Source of the DNA: Nemertoderma westbladi
Lineage: Eukaryota; Xenacoelomorpha; Nemertodermatida; Nemertodermatidae
Reading direction: 5' to 3'
Assembly (NCBI GenBank): GCA_032718475.1
Contig: JAUCBJ010008698.1
Location: 1-52,821 of the forward strand
Length of the DNA stretch: 52,821 bases
Of this stretch, positions 45,805 to 52,821 are shown piece by piece (within the stretch, counting starts at the first letter, position 1; every line of letters starts with the position of its first letter). The position numbers and the translations under genes were made by a program. The notes below the pieces were generated by a model, which was given only the letters and a program-made list of their open reading frames with translations, was not told the DNA's origin and did not search any database.

Positions 45805-46086
45805 TTAATTTTCGGTTGGAGGCGGCGTATGTGTTTCGCCGACCATTCGCGGGGGGCATACACACATCGATCGCCCCCCAGCGATCGGCAAGACGATCGC
45901 CGGGCGCGTCAGGACCAAATCATCATTATACCGTGAGTTAAATTCAATTGAGTGCATTACCCGCACCCTGCGTGCCCACTCAGCTTTTTTGAGACGAATC
46001 TTGTTCGATTTTTCCAAATTAAATGGCGGAGGATGATACTCGAAGGGTTGGACAACTAACTTCGGGTTTTTACCGCCTTCAGCCAT
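45805..46086 (-). CDS. Small hypothetical protein, 93 aa
   Basis: Unrecognised. The product starts MAEGGKNPKLVVQPFEYHPP, is basic in the middle (KIRLKKAEWARRVR) and ends in a Pro/Thr-rich tail. It keeps the strand of the Polinton genes and is more GC-rich than its surroundings. It lies about 360 bp beyond the next frame in the block, looser spacing than elsewhere. It may be an accessory gene of the element or a chance frame. Confidence 0.35.
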   Translation of the reverse strand: MAEGGKNPKLVVQPFEYHPPPFNLEKSNKIRLKKAEWARRVRVMHSIEFNSRYNDDLVLTRPAIVLPIAGGRSMCVCPPRMVGETHTPPPTEN

Positions 46087-46450
46087 TGAAATTGAATTGA
46101 AAATTAATTTAATAATTAATAAATTATAAGAATAATATTAAAAATTAAAATAATAAAGTGATGCCGCTATCACTATTCTCAATGTTATTATATAGCAAAC
46201 TACAACAGAACTAACTACTTTGGTAAGGCTAATTTTCTATGCTTCGCGGCGTATCTATATTATATTATTATCTATATATAATTTATTTTGCAAAACTGCC
46301 CACATATGTGAGTAAATTGAACTCAGAGCTTTGATTGTCGTTAGAGCGTTTAATTATTGCCTAATTCGCGTAGCCTGGATTGAGATTCTGGCCTTTGTGT
46401 TAACCGCATAAGTTGGGCGGCAGATGCTTGGGTCCCAATGTGCTCTGTGC

Positions 46451-46732
46451 CTAATTATTATTATTTCCGGTTTTACCAGCCGCCCACACGTTAAAGAGAC
46501 CCCCGCCCGTAAGGTTTCTGTGATGAAAATTAAAAACGAATAGTGCCGTGTGAAGACCCCAACCCATATCACTTACCGTGTCCCATATATTTATTAAAAA
46601 TATTGCTATTACTATATACCCAAGAAATAAATATTTATTATTAATATTAACGCTAATAATATGTTCACACACCGTAATTGAATATACCCATAACCAAAAT
46701 AAATAAATTATTTTATTAATGAAAGTGTCCAC
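46451..46732 (-). CDS. Small putative membrane protein, 93 aa
   Basis: Unrecognised. Two hydrophobic stretches (about residues 8-25 and 34-50) suggest two membrane passes; the tail is Gly/Asn-rich. Its ATG lies within the last codons of the protease gene (25-base overlap), as in compact viral gene blocks. No known family is evident; a chance AT-rich frame is possible. Confidence 0.4.
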   Translation of the reverse strand: MDTFINKIIYLFWLWVYSITVCEHIISVNINNKYLFLGYIVIAIFLINIWDTVSDMGWGLHTALFVFNFHHRNLTGGGLFNVWAAGKTGNNNN

Positions 46733-47148
46733 TGTAATAACAATAAATCATTGTACCGCAAATTAGAGGTGAATATATTCATTGCTCTGGGATTTTTCGG
46801 CACCTCGGTTAAATAATACAGACAAAATAGACCACACTGAGTCGATTGTGGCGCTTGAAATATTTTACGATTCCAAGTATGCCTTTGGGTATATTTATGC
46901 AACCAATATGATATTTTTGGTGGAGGCGCTTTACCAAACGAATCTAAATAATAAGCAATTCTGTTAACCACGCGCACGCAAGACCAGTGTTGTCCAGGTA
47001 GGCCTATACGTTGATTATTAATAATAAATGAATAATTTTGTTTATGCTTATTTTTTTTTGTGTGTATTATGTGTAATTGGTCGATTGCGTAAACACCGAT
47101 GTATTCGGACCCCACCGGGAATTTCGCTAATTGTATAGAGTCCAACAT
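46708..47148 (-). CDS. Adenain-like cysteine protease (Polinton PRO)
   Basis: Cysteine protease of the adenovirus-protease/Ulp1 superfamily, expected to process capsid and core proteins during particle assembly. The catalytic set is visible: His54 in GQHWSCV, Asp69 in YYLDSFG, Gln98, and Cys105 in QCGLFCLYY, with the seven-residue Gln-to-Cys step seen in adenain. At 146 residues it is short compared with about 200 for adenain, but the core is complete. It lies 30 bases after the capsid-like gene on the same strand. Confidence 0.85.
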   Translation of the reverse strand: MLDSIQLAKFPVGSEYIGVYAIDQLHIIHTKKNKHKQNYSFIINNQRIGLPGQHWSCVRVVNRIAYYLDSFGKAPPPKISYWLHKYTQRHTWNRKIFQAPQSTQCGLFCLYYLTEVPKNPRAMNIFTSNLRYNDLLLLQWTLSLIK

Positions 47149-47178
47149 CTTAGCGTACGCGTATCATTAAAAGTTTAT

Positions 47179-48432
47179 TTATTCAGTTATTATTTCCTTG
47201 GCTTCCGAAATAGATAGAAGAGCGTCATAGCTTGCCATTAATATAACGTTAATAGTGTTAACTAGCGCATTACTAAATTTCAGAATCAAATGCCCACTAG
47301 TATGAACACTAGGTTGAATCTCATGGCTTTGATCCCCGCCGGCAGTAAGATCAAATACGATCAAAGGAAATTGGGTACGAAATCGTTCTGGTGTTAGCGA
47401 GCAAAATACGCCGCTCAAGCTCTTGAACACGTTCATTAAACTTTCGAATTCCAACATAAAATTGTTTTCTGGAAAGTTAGGGCGATATGGATACCCATGT
47501 ATAATACGGGAGTCGATGTTTAGTTCAGCATAATTTAAACCGAAATGGTTAAAATGTAACGGATTACTGCTTAATTCCCAGTTGAAGCTGGCGTTGGTAA
47601 GCATTCCAACCAAAATATACTTAGGTAATTTCCCTTGGATTATGTTCGATTCTGTATAACTGGATTGCCCACCGCCAATAGTGAAGGTTTTCACTTCTTG
47701 TTTTAACAAGTTATAAATAAAGTCATTTTTTTGTGACCCCAACAAATGCGCGCGCATAACCTCGGCATCAATCTTGTGGCGTTTTATTTTTAAATTAATA
47801 TTCATGATTTCAACTCTCGGGTTTACCAATCCTGCGGGGGGTTCAACTTTCAAAAAAAAATTATTCGATACTCGGTCTATACGAAGTCGAATGTTAATTC
47901 CCGGCGGCAGTAATTTGTCCTGGCTTGCCAGGTCTAAAAAAATTGGGGCCACAACGAATTTAACATAATTCCCACGAACGTCATTCTCAGTAGCGACAGG
48001 TACCCCACCTAGATTATTATCATTATCTTCATACCCACCAGCACTTAAAATACTGCATTTTTCGTTAGCATCTGTCAACAGTAATGTCTGAAACGTAGAC
48101 TTATAGGCGTAGAACCCATTCGAGGTTTCAACTAGCTTTTCATTTAAATATAACGAATAATTTTCAAATAGTGACCCACCCGGGTAATTAAGATGGTGGA
48201 GGGTTGTATCGTCGTTAGCCCTATTACCATCCCATGTAATTTTATATTTAATGTGAAATTTCGAATTCTTTAAATCAGTATATAGAACATTTGACTGGGG
48301 TATAAAGAACTCGATTTGTCTGGCATTCGCGTCAAGAGTAGAAATCGGGTAGATATCCGAAAAATGTGAAGAATATGTATATTCTCGCTGATTTGTTTTA
48401 CTTGAGAATAATGATAATTCTAATTTACTCAT
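47179..48432 (-). CDS. Polinton capsid-like protein (probable major capsid)
   Basis: A 417-residue protein whose N-terminal part (ELSLF, then IEFFIPQSNVLYTDL, then LYLNEKLVETSNGFYAYKS) matches a family widespread in invertebrate genomes and usually annotated as F54H12.2-like, which belongs to Polinton/adintovirus capsid genes. Length and beta-rich character fit a double jelly-roll major capsid protein, though I cannot check the fold. No signal peptide or membrane segment. The next gene upstream (basic 175-aa protein) ends 9 bases away and the protease follows 30 bases downstream, a late-gene-like cluster. The frame is intact from ATG to stop. Confidence 0.68.
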   Translation of the reverse strand: MSKLELSLFSSKTNQREYTYSSHFSDIYPISTLDANARQIEFFIPQSNVLYTDLKNSKFHIKYKITWDGNRANDDTTLHHLNYPGGSLFENYSLYLNEKLVETSNGFYAYKSTFQTLLLTDANEKCSILSAGGYEDNDNNLGGVPVATENDVRGNYVKFVVAPIFLDLASQDKLLPPGINIRLRIDRVSNNFFLKVEPPAGLVNPRVEIMNINLKIKRHKIDAEVMRAHLLGSQKNDFIYNLLKQEVKTFTIGGGQSSYTESNIIQGKLPKYILVGMLTNASFNWELSSNPLHFNHFGLNYAELNIDSRIIHGYPYRPNFPENNFMLEFESLMNVFKSLSGVFCSLTPERFRTQFPLIVFDLTAGGDQSHEIQPSVHTSGHLILKFSNALVNTINVILMASYDALLSISEAKEIITE

Positions 48433-48441
48433 TTTGTTAAG

Positions 48442-48969
48442 TTACATAAAAATATCGCGACATTTATTATTTCGCTTTTTACGTTTGCGCCCAACGTTCA
48501 TACCCACACTTGGGTGTCGTCGTTTCCCGCTCCTCTTTTTTTTACTTTTCGGGTTTGTAAATTCATTGTATACCCGTTGGGCGATTTGGCGAGTCTTTGG
48601 ATGAGGTTCTAACCGCTCGGCCACTTTATTTATCAAATCATCTGCTTTACTGCGTAAAATACGTTTTCCTTCCGGTATTATGTATTTCCGCGCTACTTTC
48701 GCTGCTTTGGGGAGTGCTTTAGTTAGCACCTTTCTCCCTAACTTGCGGGCTAATATACCCAGACCAGTTGTTAATATTCCGCGTCCGCGCTGGCGATTTT
48801 GGGTGTATCGCCGCCCGAATTTATTATTCTTATTATTCCATATACCAGTAGATGGGCCAAACCCTGGGAGAATGCTTCCACCCTTAAAAACGGGTATATC
48901 GCTATAATTCCCACTTCCCAGTTGGATTTGTGGGGTGCTATATAATTTAAACAAATCAGAATCTGACAT
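48442..48969 (-). CDS. Small very basic protein, candidate core/condensing protein
   Basis: 175 residues. The N-terminus is neutral and Gly-rich with FKGGSILPGFG, which resembles adenain cleavage contexts (hydrophobic-x-Gly-Gly). The rest is strongly basic, ending KSKKKRSGKRRHPS and GRKRKKRNNK, with an amphipathic middle (about residues 65-125). Such a layout suits a DNA-condensing or membrane-active minor virion protein in Polinton-like elements; this is by analogy only. Confidence 0.6.
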   Translation of the reverse strand: MSDSDLFKLYSTPQIQLGSGNYSDIPVFKGGSILPGFGPSTGIWNNKNNKFGRRYTQNRQRGRGILTTGLGILARKLGRKVLTKALPKAAKVARKYIIPEGKRILRSKADDLINKVAERLEPHPKTRQIAQRVYNEFTNPKSKKKRSGKRRHPSVGMNVGRKRKKRNNKCRDIFM

Positions 48970-48975
48970 TATTAT

Positions 48976-49279
48976 GAGTATTTATTATAACATATAATAA
49001 TAATTCTTTACTACATACGTATATGTGTAATCTACAAATATAAGTAGCATATAATAACGCAATAATTAATTATATATACATTAATTCGACAACAACCATT
49101 TCCCATAACCAACCGCGAGTTTCGCAGGAGTATTTATTATAACATATAATAATAATTCTTTACTACATACGTATATGTGTAATCTACAAATATAAGTAGC
49201 ATATAATAACGCAATAATTAATTATATATACATTAATTCGACGACAACCATTTCCCATAACCAACCGCGAGTTTCGCAG
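48976..49279. repeat. 152-bp tandem duplication
   Basis: Positions 48976-49127 and 49128-49279 are almost identical (one difference seen, ACAACAACC versus ACGACAACC). The unit spans the last ~15 codons and stop of the 198-aa gene plus its 3' flank, so copy 1 is an orphan gene tail. Confidence 0.95.
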
Positions 49280-49829
49280 AACAATAATTAAAACAAGAAT
49301 CACTATTATCAGAATGGTAGGCACAATTTGTTATTGCCGAAAAATCGTGAAAAAGGCATTTGGTGTCATAATCAACATATTTTTCGTTTATGCCGTACGT
49401 TTCTAGAAGTGTTCCATTCACATTAAATTCATTTTTTAAAATAAATAATTTCGGTATTCCGCGTATTAATATTTGAAACCCCAACCGTTTTTTTTCTTGT
49501 AACCATTCCTGTATGTACATTTTAAATGCGCTTTGGTCCATAAATCCGTAGTCAAAATTAATGTGATGCGTAATATTGGCGAGTTGTGTGAGACGGTCGT
49601 ATTCGCTTAAACTTAAAATTTTTGCAGGTGGACCATTAATAAACCATACGTTTTCTAATGATTTGATGGTAGTATTATAAGCCGCAAACTCTTTAAAATA
49701 AATGGTTGCAACGGGGTGTTGGTCGATCTGCGGAAGATGCGTATAATATTGGAAATCTACTATTATTCCCGGGTTTTCCAGCGTCGGGTAATAATCACGC
49801 CCACGGCTGCGACTTAGAAATTTATCCAT
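49233..49829 (-). CDS. Polinton-block protein of unknown function, 198 aa
   Basis: Unrecognised. No membrane segment or low complexity. The C-terminal third has a His/Cys/Asp-rich patch (CLFHDFSAITNCAYHSDN, then SCFNYC) that could bind metal. It sits between the basic protein and the capsid-like paralogues on the same strand. Its last codons are duplicated downstream. The frame is intact, so selection is plausible. Confidence 0.65.
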   Translation of the reverse strand: MDKFLSRSRGRDYYPTLENPGIIVDFQYYTHLPQIDQHPVATIYFKEFAAYNTTIKSLENVWFINGPPAKILSLSEYDRLTQLANITHHINFDYGFMDQSAFKMYIQEWLQEKKRLGFQILIRGIPKLFILKNEFNVNGTLLETYGINEKYVDYDTKCLFHDFSAITNCAYHSDNSDSCFNYCSAKLAVGYGKWLSSN

Positions 49830-49903
49830 ATAGTCGCTATAACTTCAGATAATCAGATAATAATAAATAATAAATAATTTACATCGATTAAATTGTGACT
49901 ATC

Positions 49904-50707
49904 TCAATCAATTCGTATAAAATGAAGCGTCAATATTGAATTTCCATAATGAAAGCGCAACAAATTTCCGGAATCTCCAATCAATCGAACTCGTATATAA
50001 CGTAAATTAGATGTTGAATTAACTTTTTTATAGTAGACTTCCTCAACTTCACGACTAATAATTTGCCCATATTCCCCTTCTATGGGTATGCTACGCAACA
50101 GAGGGTATTCGCTATTGTCTACAAATTGAGGTTCGACGCAATTGATATGTATATTTATGTTGGGTTCCAGTATTTCGACAGCATTAGGATGCTTATGGCA
50201 GTCGTACTTATTATTCCGCGAATCAATCCTTAGCAAGTGATAATCCCCCGCAGCATTTTGCACACACATAAAACCTTTGCCATCAACCTCGTGTTCTGTT
50301 AATCCTAGGTAACCACCCAAACGTTTACTGACAAATATCGACAACTGTTTACCTTTAAAATGTATGGTTATATTACCAGAGCGTGCTGTATTATCAATTA
50401 TATTAATTTGGCCTTTAATAAGGCTTTTGTTGAAGTACTCAATGATCCTTTCCAATGATAGGAAAGATCCTTCGGGGAGAGTAACATCTCTTGTAAACAT
50501 TTTTTTATTTTTTATGGCCTTTATATAAATGTCGCTATTGTCATACCTGATACTAGATACGTACGTTATACCGGTTAAACCTATTAACCATTGCCCTTTA
50601 GCGAAAGGTAAAGGAATTTGCAAATTTGTTTGGAAATCGCCGGCGCTATTACGCGGGAATTCTATGGGGTTTGCGTTTGAGGGTAGTACAACGTAATAAC
50701 TGTTCAT
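49904..50707 (-). CDS. Candidate minor capsid (penton-like) protein, paralogue B
   Basis: 267 residues. The N-terminus (YYVVLPSNANP, then NSAGDFQTNLQIPLPFAKGQ, then WLIGLTGITYVSS) follows the same pattern as the neighbouring 294-aa gene: a beta strand, SNA, a short loop, a Phe-x-x-x-Leu strand, then WxxGLxxIxYVSxxR. It is therefore a paralogue by tandem duplication. Proteins of this pattern are common beside Polinton capsid genes, and size suits a single jelly-roll penton or fibre protein; the structural role is inferred. Its ATG overlaps the neighbour's TGA (ATGA at 50704-50707). Confidence 0.62.
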   Translation of the reverse strand: MNSYYVVLPSNANPIEFPRNSAGDFQTNLQIPLPFAKGQWLIGLTGITYVSSIRYDNSDIYIKAIKNKKMFTRDVTLPEGSFLSLERIIEYFNKSLIKGQINIIDNTARSGNITIHFKGKQLSIFVSKRLGGYLGLTEHEVDGKGFMCVQNAAGDYHLLRIDSRNNKYDCHKHPNAVEILEPNINIHINCVEPQFVDNSEYPLLRSIPIEGEYGQIISREVEEVYYKKVNSTSNLRYIRVRLIGDSGNLLRFHYGNSILTLHFIRID

Positions 50708-51588
50708 TCTTGTAGTTTTTGTCGCCGTTGTTGTTTTTTGAGTTCTAGAACTAAAATTGTTTTACCTCCATGAAAGACTATATGCTTTCCTTTATGGTCG
50801 CGAAGCGTTATACTAATTGTGTCGAGCACTTTTTTATTTCTTAATTGTTTGTAATGTGTGTTTTTGAATTCCAGGTTGATGAATGAGTATGGTTCCCATT
50901 TCAAAGGGATTATCCGCAAAAGAGGCGCCATCGAATGTCCTACGTGAGAAGATTCAATCATATCTGTATATATAAACATTGTGTGTCTATCCCTCGTTAT
51001 ATCGCAAGGTTCGGGGAATTCAACTCCATCCGCTTTGTTTGTATCTTTACAGCCTAAGTTCAATAAACCATCATCTTTGTTATAGTGTATTGCCCAAAGC
51101 GCCCCAAGACCCATTAAATTATTTTTTAAACTCGATAACCCGAAAATATTTATTATATCTCCATAGAATTGGAAATAGCGGCCTTTCTCACAATGTAGAC
51201 GAATTTTTGATGTATGTTTTTGGTAGTTAAACTTAACATCTTTGAAACCGTGGTGGGATATTGCGGGATTTTTCAAATAAACACTAATATGGTTTAAAAT
51301 TGACTCAATAGAAGCATATAGACCAAGATTAAAATCGATTTCTATAAGATTGTATGGAGCTATATGAAATTCCAAATCCTCATCAACCATATATTCACCA
51401 ATTCTAATTCCAGATCTTTGTTCAATATTTCTATAGGTCGACACATACTGTATTTCCTTTAGACCCACGACCCAATCTGTGCTGACGGGGATAGGTTTGG
51501 ACAACTCAATCGTGAAATCGCTGGGAGTGTTATCAGGATATTTATCTAGACTGGCGTTGGAAGTCAACGTTAAATGTAAGTAATCCAT
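50704..51588 (-). CDS. Candidate minor capsid (penton-like) protein, paralogue A
   Basis: 294 residues. It begins with YLHLTLTSNASLDKYPDNT, then DFTIELSKPIPVSTDWVVGL, then KEIQYVSTYR, matching paralogue B in order and spacing. No signal peptide or membrane segment. The C-terminus ends in a Lys/Gln-rich stretch. It starts 14 bases after the integrase stop. It may be a virion surface or vertex protein, with the two copies possibly having split roles. The family is recognised by pattern only. Confidence 0.62.
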   Translation of the reverse strand: MDYLHLTLTSNASLDKYPDNTPSDFTIELSKPIPVSTDWVVGLKEIQYVSTYRNIEQRSGIRIGEYMVDEDLEFHIAPYNLIEIDFNLGLYASIESILNHISVYLKNPAISHHGFKDVKFNYQKHTSKIRLHCEKGRYFQFYGDIINIFGLSSLKNNLMGLGALWAIHYNKDDGLLNLGCKDTNKADGVEFPEPCDITRDRHTMFIYTDMIESSHVGHSMAPLLRIIPLKWEPYSFINLEFKNTHYKQLRNKKVLDTISITLRDHKGKHIVFHGGKTILVLELKKQQRRQKLQE

Positions 51589-51602
51589 AATAATATAATT
51601 AA

Positions 51603-52688
51603 TTATTGTACGTGATCAACCCACCGATGTGCCGCAAAACCAACAAATTTAACCAAATATTGCTTTTTGCCGCTTTTATTTACTTTTTCTTTAATTATTT
51701 TTTCAATTGGTAGGAATTGAAATGGTTCTATTACCTTTTGGATTTCATGCCGATAAAATGTCCCCTTTATAACGCGCCCATTCGAGTCCGCAACTTCGTA
51801 CATAGGGTACGGCTCTCGATCCAATCTTATTCTGTAAATTTTGAAAATTTCTACAGTATAATTAGGTGTATAACCTTTGTCAAATGGCTTTCTAGCTAAA
51901 CTCAGCCGCACCTTATCACCAACCTTGAAATGAACTCGACGCTGCGCACGGCGTTTTCTTTTATTGGGATGACCCACACTCCCATATAGTTTTAAAAATA
52001 GGTCAGTTTCATTCTTTTTATTGACAGAGTTTGGCGCCATACCAATGGTTCTATGTATTGAATTATTATATGCAACCAATATTTTTGGCAATATACCCAT
52101 CCATTCTCTATTCTGTTTCCTCGTGAAAATTCTGTACATGCGAGATTTGAGGGTGCGATTCAGCCTTTCACAGATACTAGCTTTAAATTGGCTAACTAAA
52201 GTATAAAAATGAACATTATTGTTCAGTAAGAAATCTTTCACCAATTTATTAACAAACTCAGTTCCTTGATCAACCGCTAGCCGTTTAGGTTTTCTATCTT
52301 CAAATATCGCGGCTAGGGCCCTTTTAATTTCGACCCCTGTTTTACGTTTTAGACCCAACGCCCACGCCTTCCGACTAAAACAGTCAATACAAGTAAGTAT
52401 GTAACCGTAGCCATTATTCTCACCCCTAAAAGGTTGCATATCGCACAAATCCGCTTGGTATAGATCACCAATACCGCTCGTGAAGATTTTTGATGTCGGG
52501 TAATGGCGCCTAGCCGGCGCGTGTAGGGAATACGTTCGTTGGGAGCTCAACCATTCTTTTGCGCGATTTCTCGTAACTTTAGCGGCTTTCGCTAGTTTGG
52601 TTACGCTCGCGAAACCGGCAGCATTTGAAACATCGTAATATATTCTTCCCAGTCGTTTGTTTGTTCGATTTTCTACGATTCTCCCCAT
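51603..52688 (-). CDS. Polinton-type DDE integrase with chromodomain-like tail
   Basis: 361 residues. Retroviral-like integrase that would insert the element's ends into DNA in the nucleus. The catalytic triad is visible: Asp80 in YQADLCDM, Asp140 in VDQGTEF and Glu174 in CERLNRTLK, with 33 residues between the last two, as in Polintons. The N-terminal ~60 residues are basic and lack an obvious HHCC zinc finger. The C-terminus (about 325-361) has a chromodomain-like KIIKEKVNKSGKKQYLVKFV with a conserved Trp. It matches Polinton integrases better than LTR retrotransposons in layout and lacks reverse transcriptase neighbours. The frame is intact, so activity is possible. Start chosen at the first ATG; a later Met is not needed. 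Confidence 0.9.
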   Translation of the reverse strand: MGRIVENRTNKRLGRIYYDVSNAAGFASVTKLAKAAKVTRNRAKEWLSSQRTYSLHAPARRHYPTSKIFTSGIGDLYQADLCDMQPFRGENNGYGYILTCIDCFSRKAWALGLKRKTGVEIKRALAAIFEDRKPKRLAVDQGTEFVNKLVKDFLLNNNVHFYTLVSQFKASICERLNRTLKSRMYRIFTRKQNREWMGILPKILVAYNNSIHRTIGMAPNSVNKKNETDLFLKLYGSVGHPNKRKRRAQRRVHFKVGDKVRLSLARKPFDKGYTPNYTVEIFKIYRIRLDREPYPMYEVADSNGRVIKGTFYRHEIQKVIEPFQFLPIEKIIKEKVNKSGKKQYLVKFVGFAAHRWVDHVQ

Positions 52689-52821
52689 CGGTTGTGTCGT
52701 GTCGTGGAAGAAAACACTTGCAATGACAGTTAATACTTAATATGAAACGTTCAAAAAACATACTACTACTACTATTTTAATGTTATCCTGCGCTTTGTTT
52801 CCACACGTCGATTTATTGTAG
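52689..52821. other. Right edge; candidate Polinton terminus
   Basis: No gene. (ACT)n at 52762-52776 reads AGTAGTAGT inward on the minus strand, which is compatible with a Polinton end, but no matching inverted copy beyond the AGTAGTAGTATG word at 44917-44928 was found on the left. Confidence 0.35.

Larger units (their letters stand above)
45805..52776 (-). mobile_element. Polinton/Maverick-like (adintovirus-type) element, partial
   Basis: Seven or more tightly packed minus-strand genes include a Polinton-type DDE integrase, an adenain-like protease, and capsid-type proteins, a set diagnostic for Polintons and related adintoviruses. Gaps are 9-100 bp and one pair overlaps by ATGA. No polymerase B or FtsK/HerA packaging ATPase frame is visible between here and 40000. 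The right limit is set by an (ACT)n stretch at 52762-52776, a candidate terminus by analogy with AGT-starting Polinton ends. The left limit is arbitrary. The element may continue off the window. Confidence 0.8.

Noticed and set aside
46354-46572. 72-codon minus-strand frame
   Set aside because: It overlaps the putative membrane protein in another frame and shows no conserved features.
44917-52776. Polinton terminal inverted repeat between 44917 (AGTAGTAGTATG) and 52762
   Set aside because: Similarity stops after the 12-base AGT-repeat word, and the left copy is better explained as a LINE tail.

Overview
The window is animal nuclear DNA, most likely from a marine invertebrate. It is AT-rich, uses GT-AG introns, holds two genes of families shared with vertebrates (a DHHC palmitoyltransferase and an EMSY-type repressor), and is packed with short inverted-repeat transposons, tRNA-derived SINEs, LINE fragments and a Polinton/Maverick-type element. 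The species cannot be named from the sequence alone.

Layout. 1-6675: repeat-rich 5' flank, with a tRNA-like SINE, a purine-rich minisatellite broken by two nested inverted-repeat elements, and a truncated LINE flanked by a 15-bp target-site duplication. 6676-39109 (+): a four-exon gene for a DHHC-type protein S-acyltransferase of 308 residues. All junctions are GT-AG and the joined frame stays open. Intron 1 is 30.8 kb. It holds (a) a satellite of about 219 monomers of 46 bp at 11529-23837, split by a 2.2-kb long-inverted-repeat element at 19663-21890; (b) on the opposite strand, an intact uninterrupted EMSY-like gene at 27487-29790; (c) at least ten MITE-like insertions, some nested, plus LINE tails and one isolated diverged satellite monomer at 35927-35969.

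39110-45800: intergenic repeats, comprising a ~140-bp tandem repeat with an inverted terminal copy, a tRNA-Ser-like SINE, a 37-bp minisatellite, a decayed LINE reverse transcriptase, and a 229-bp duplication rich in a GGGCGAGCCATGAAG motif.

45800-52821 (-): a compact block of virus-like genes of Polinton/adintovirus type. Read from right to left these are a DDE integrase with a chromodomain-like tail, two adjacent paralogues with an ATGA stop/start overlap (candidate minor-capsid proteins), a protein of unknown function, a short very basic protein, a capsid-like protein, an adenain-like cysteine protease, and one or two small ORFs. No DNA polymerase B or packaging ATPase is visible, so the element is truncated, rearranged, or continues past the right edge.

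How it fits together: the acyltransferase and EMSY genes look functional and form a host-gene/nested-gene pair. Most of the rest is mobile or tandem DNA that has enlarged intron 1. The Polinton block is the most virus-like and the least decayed mobile DNA here.
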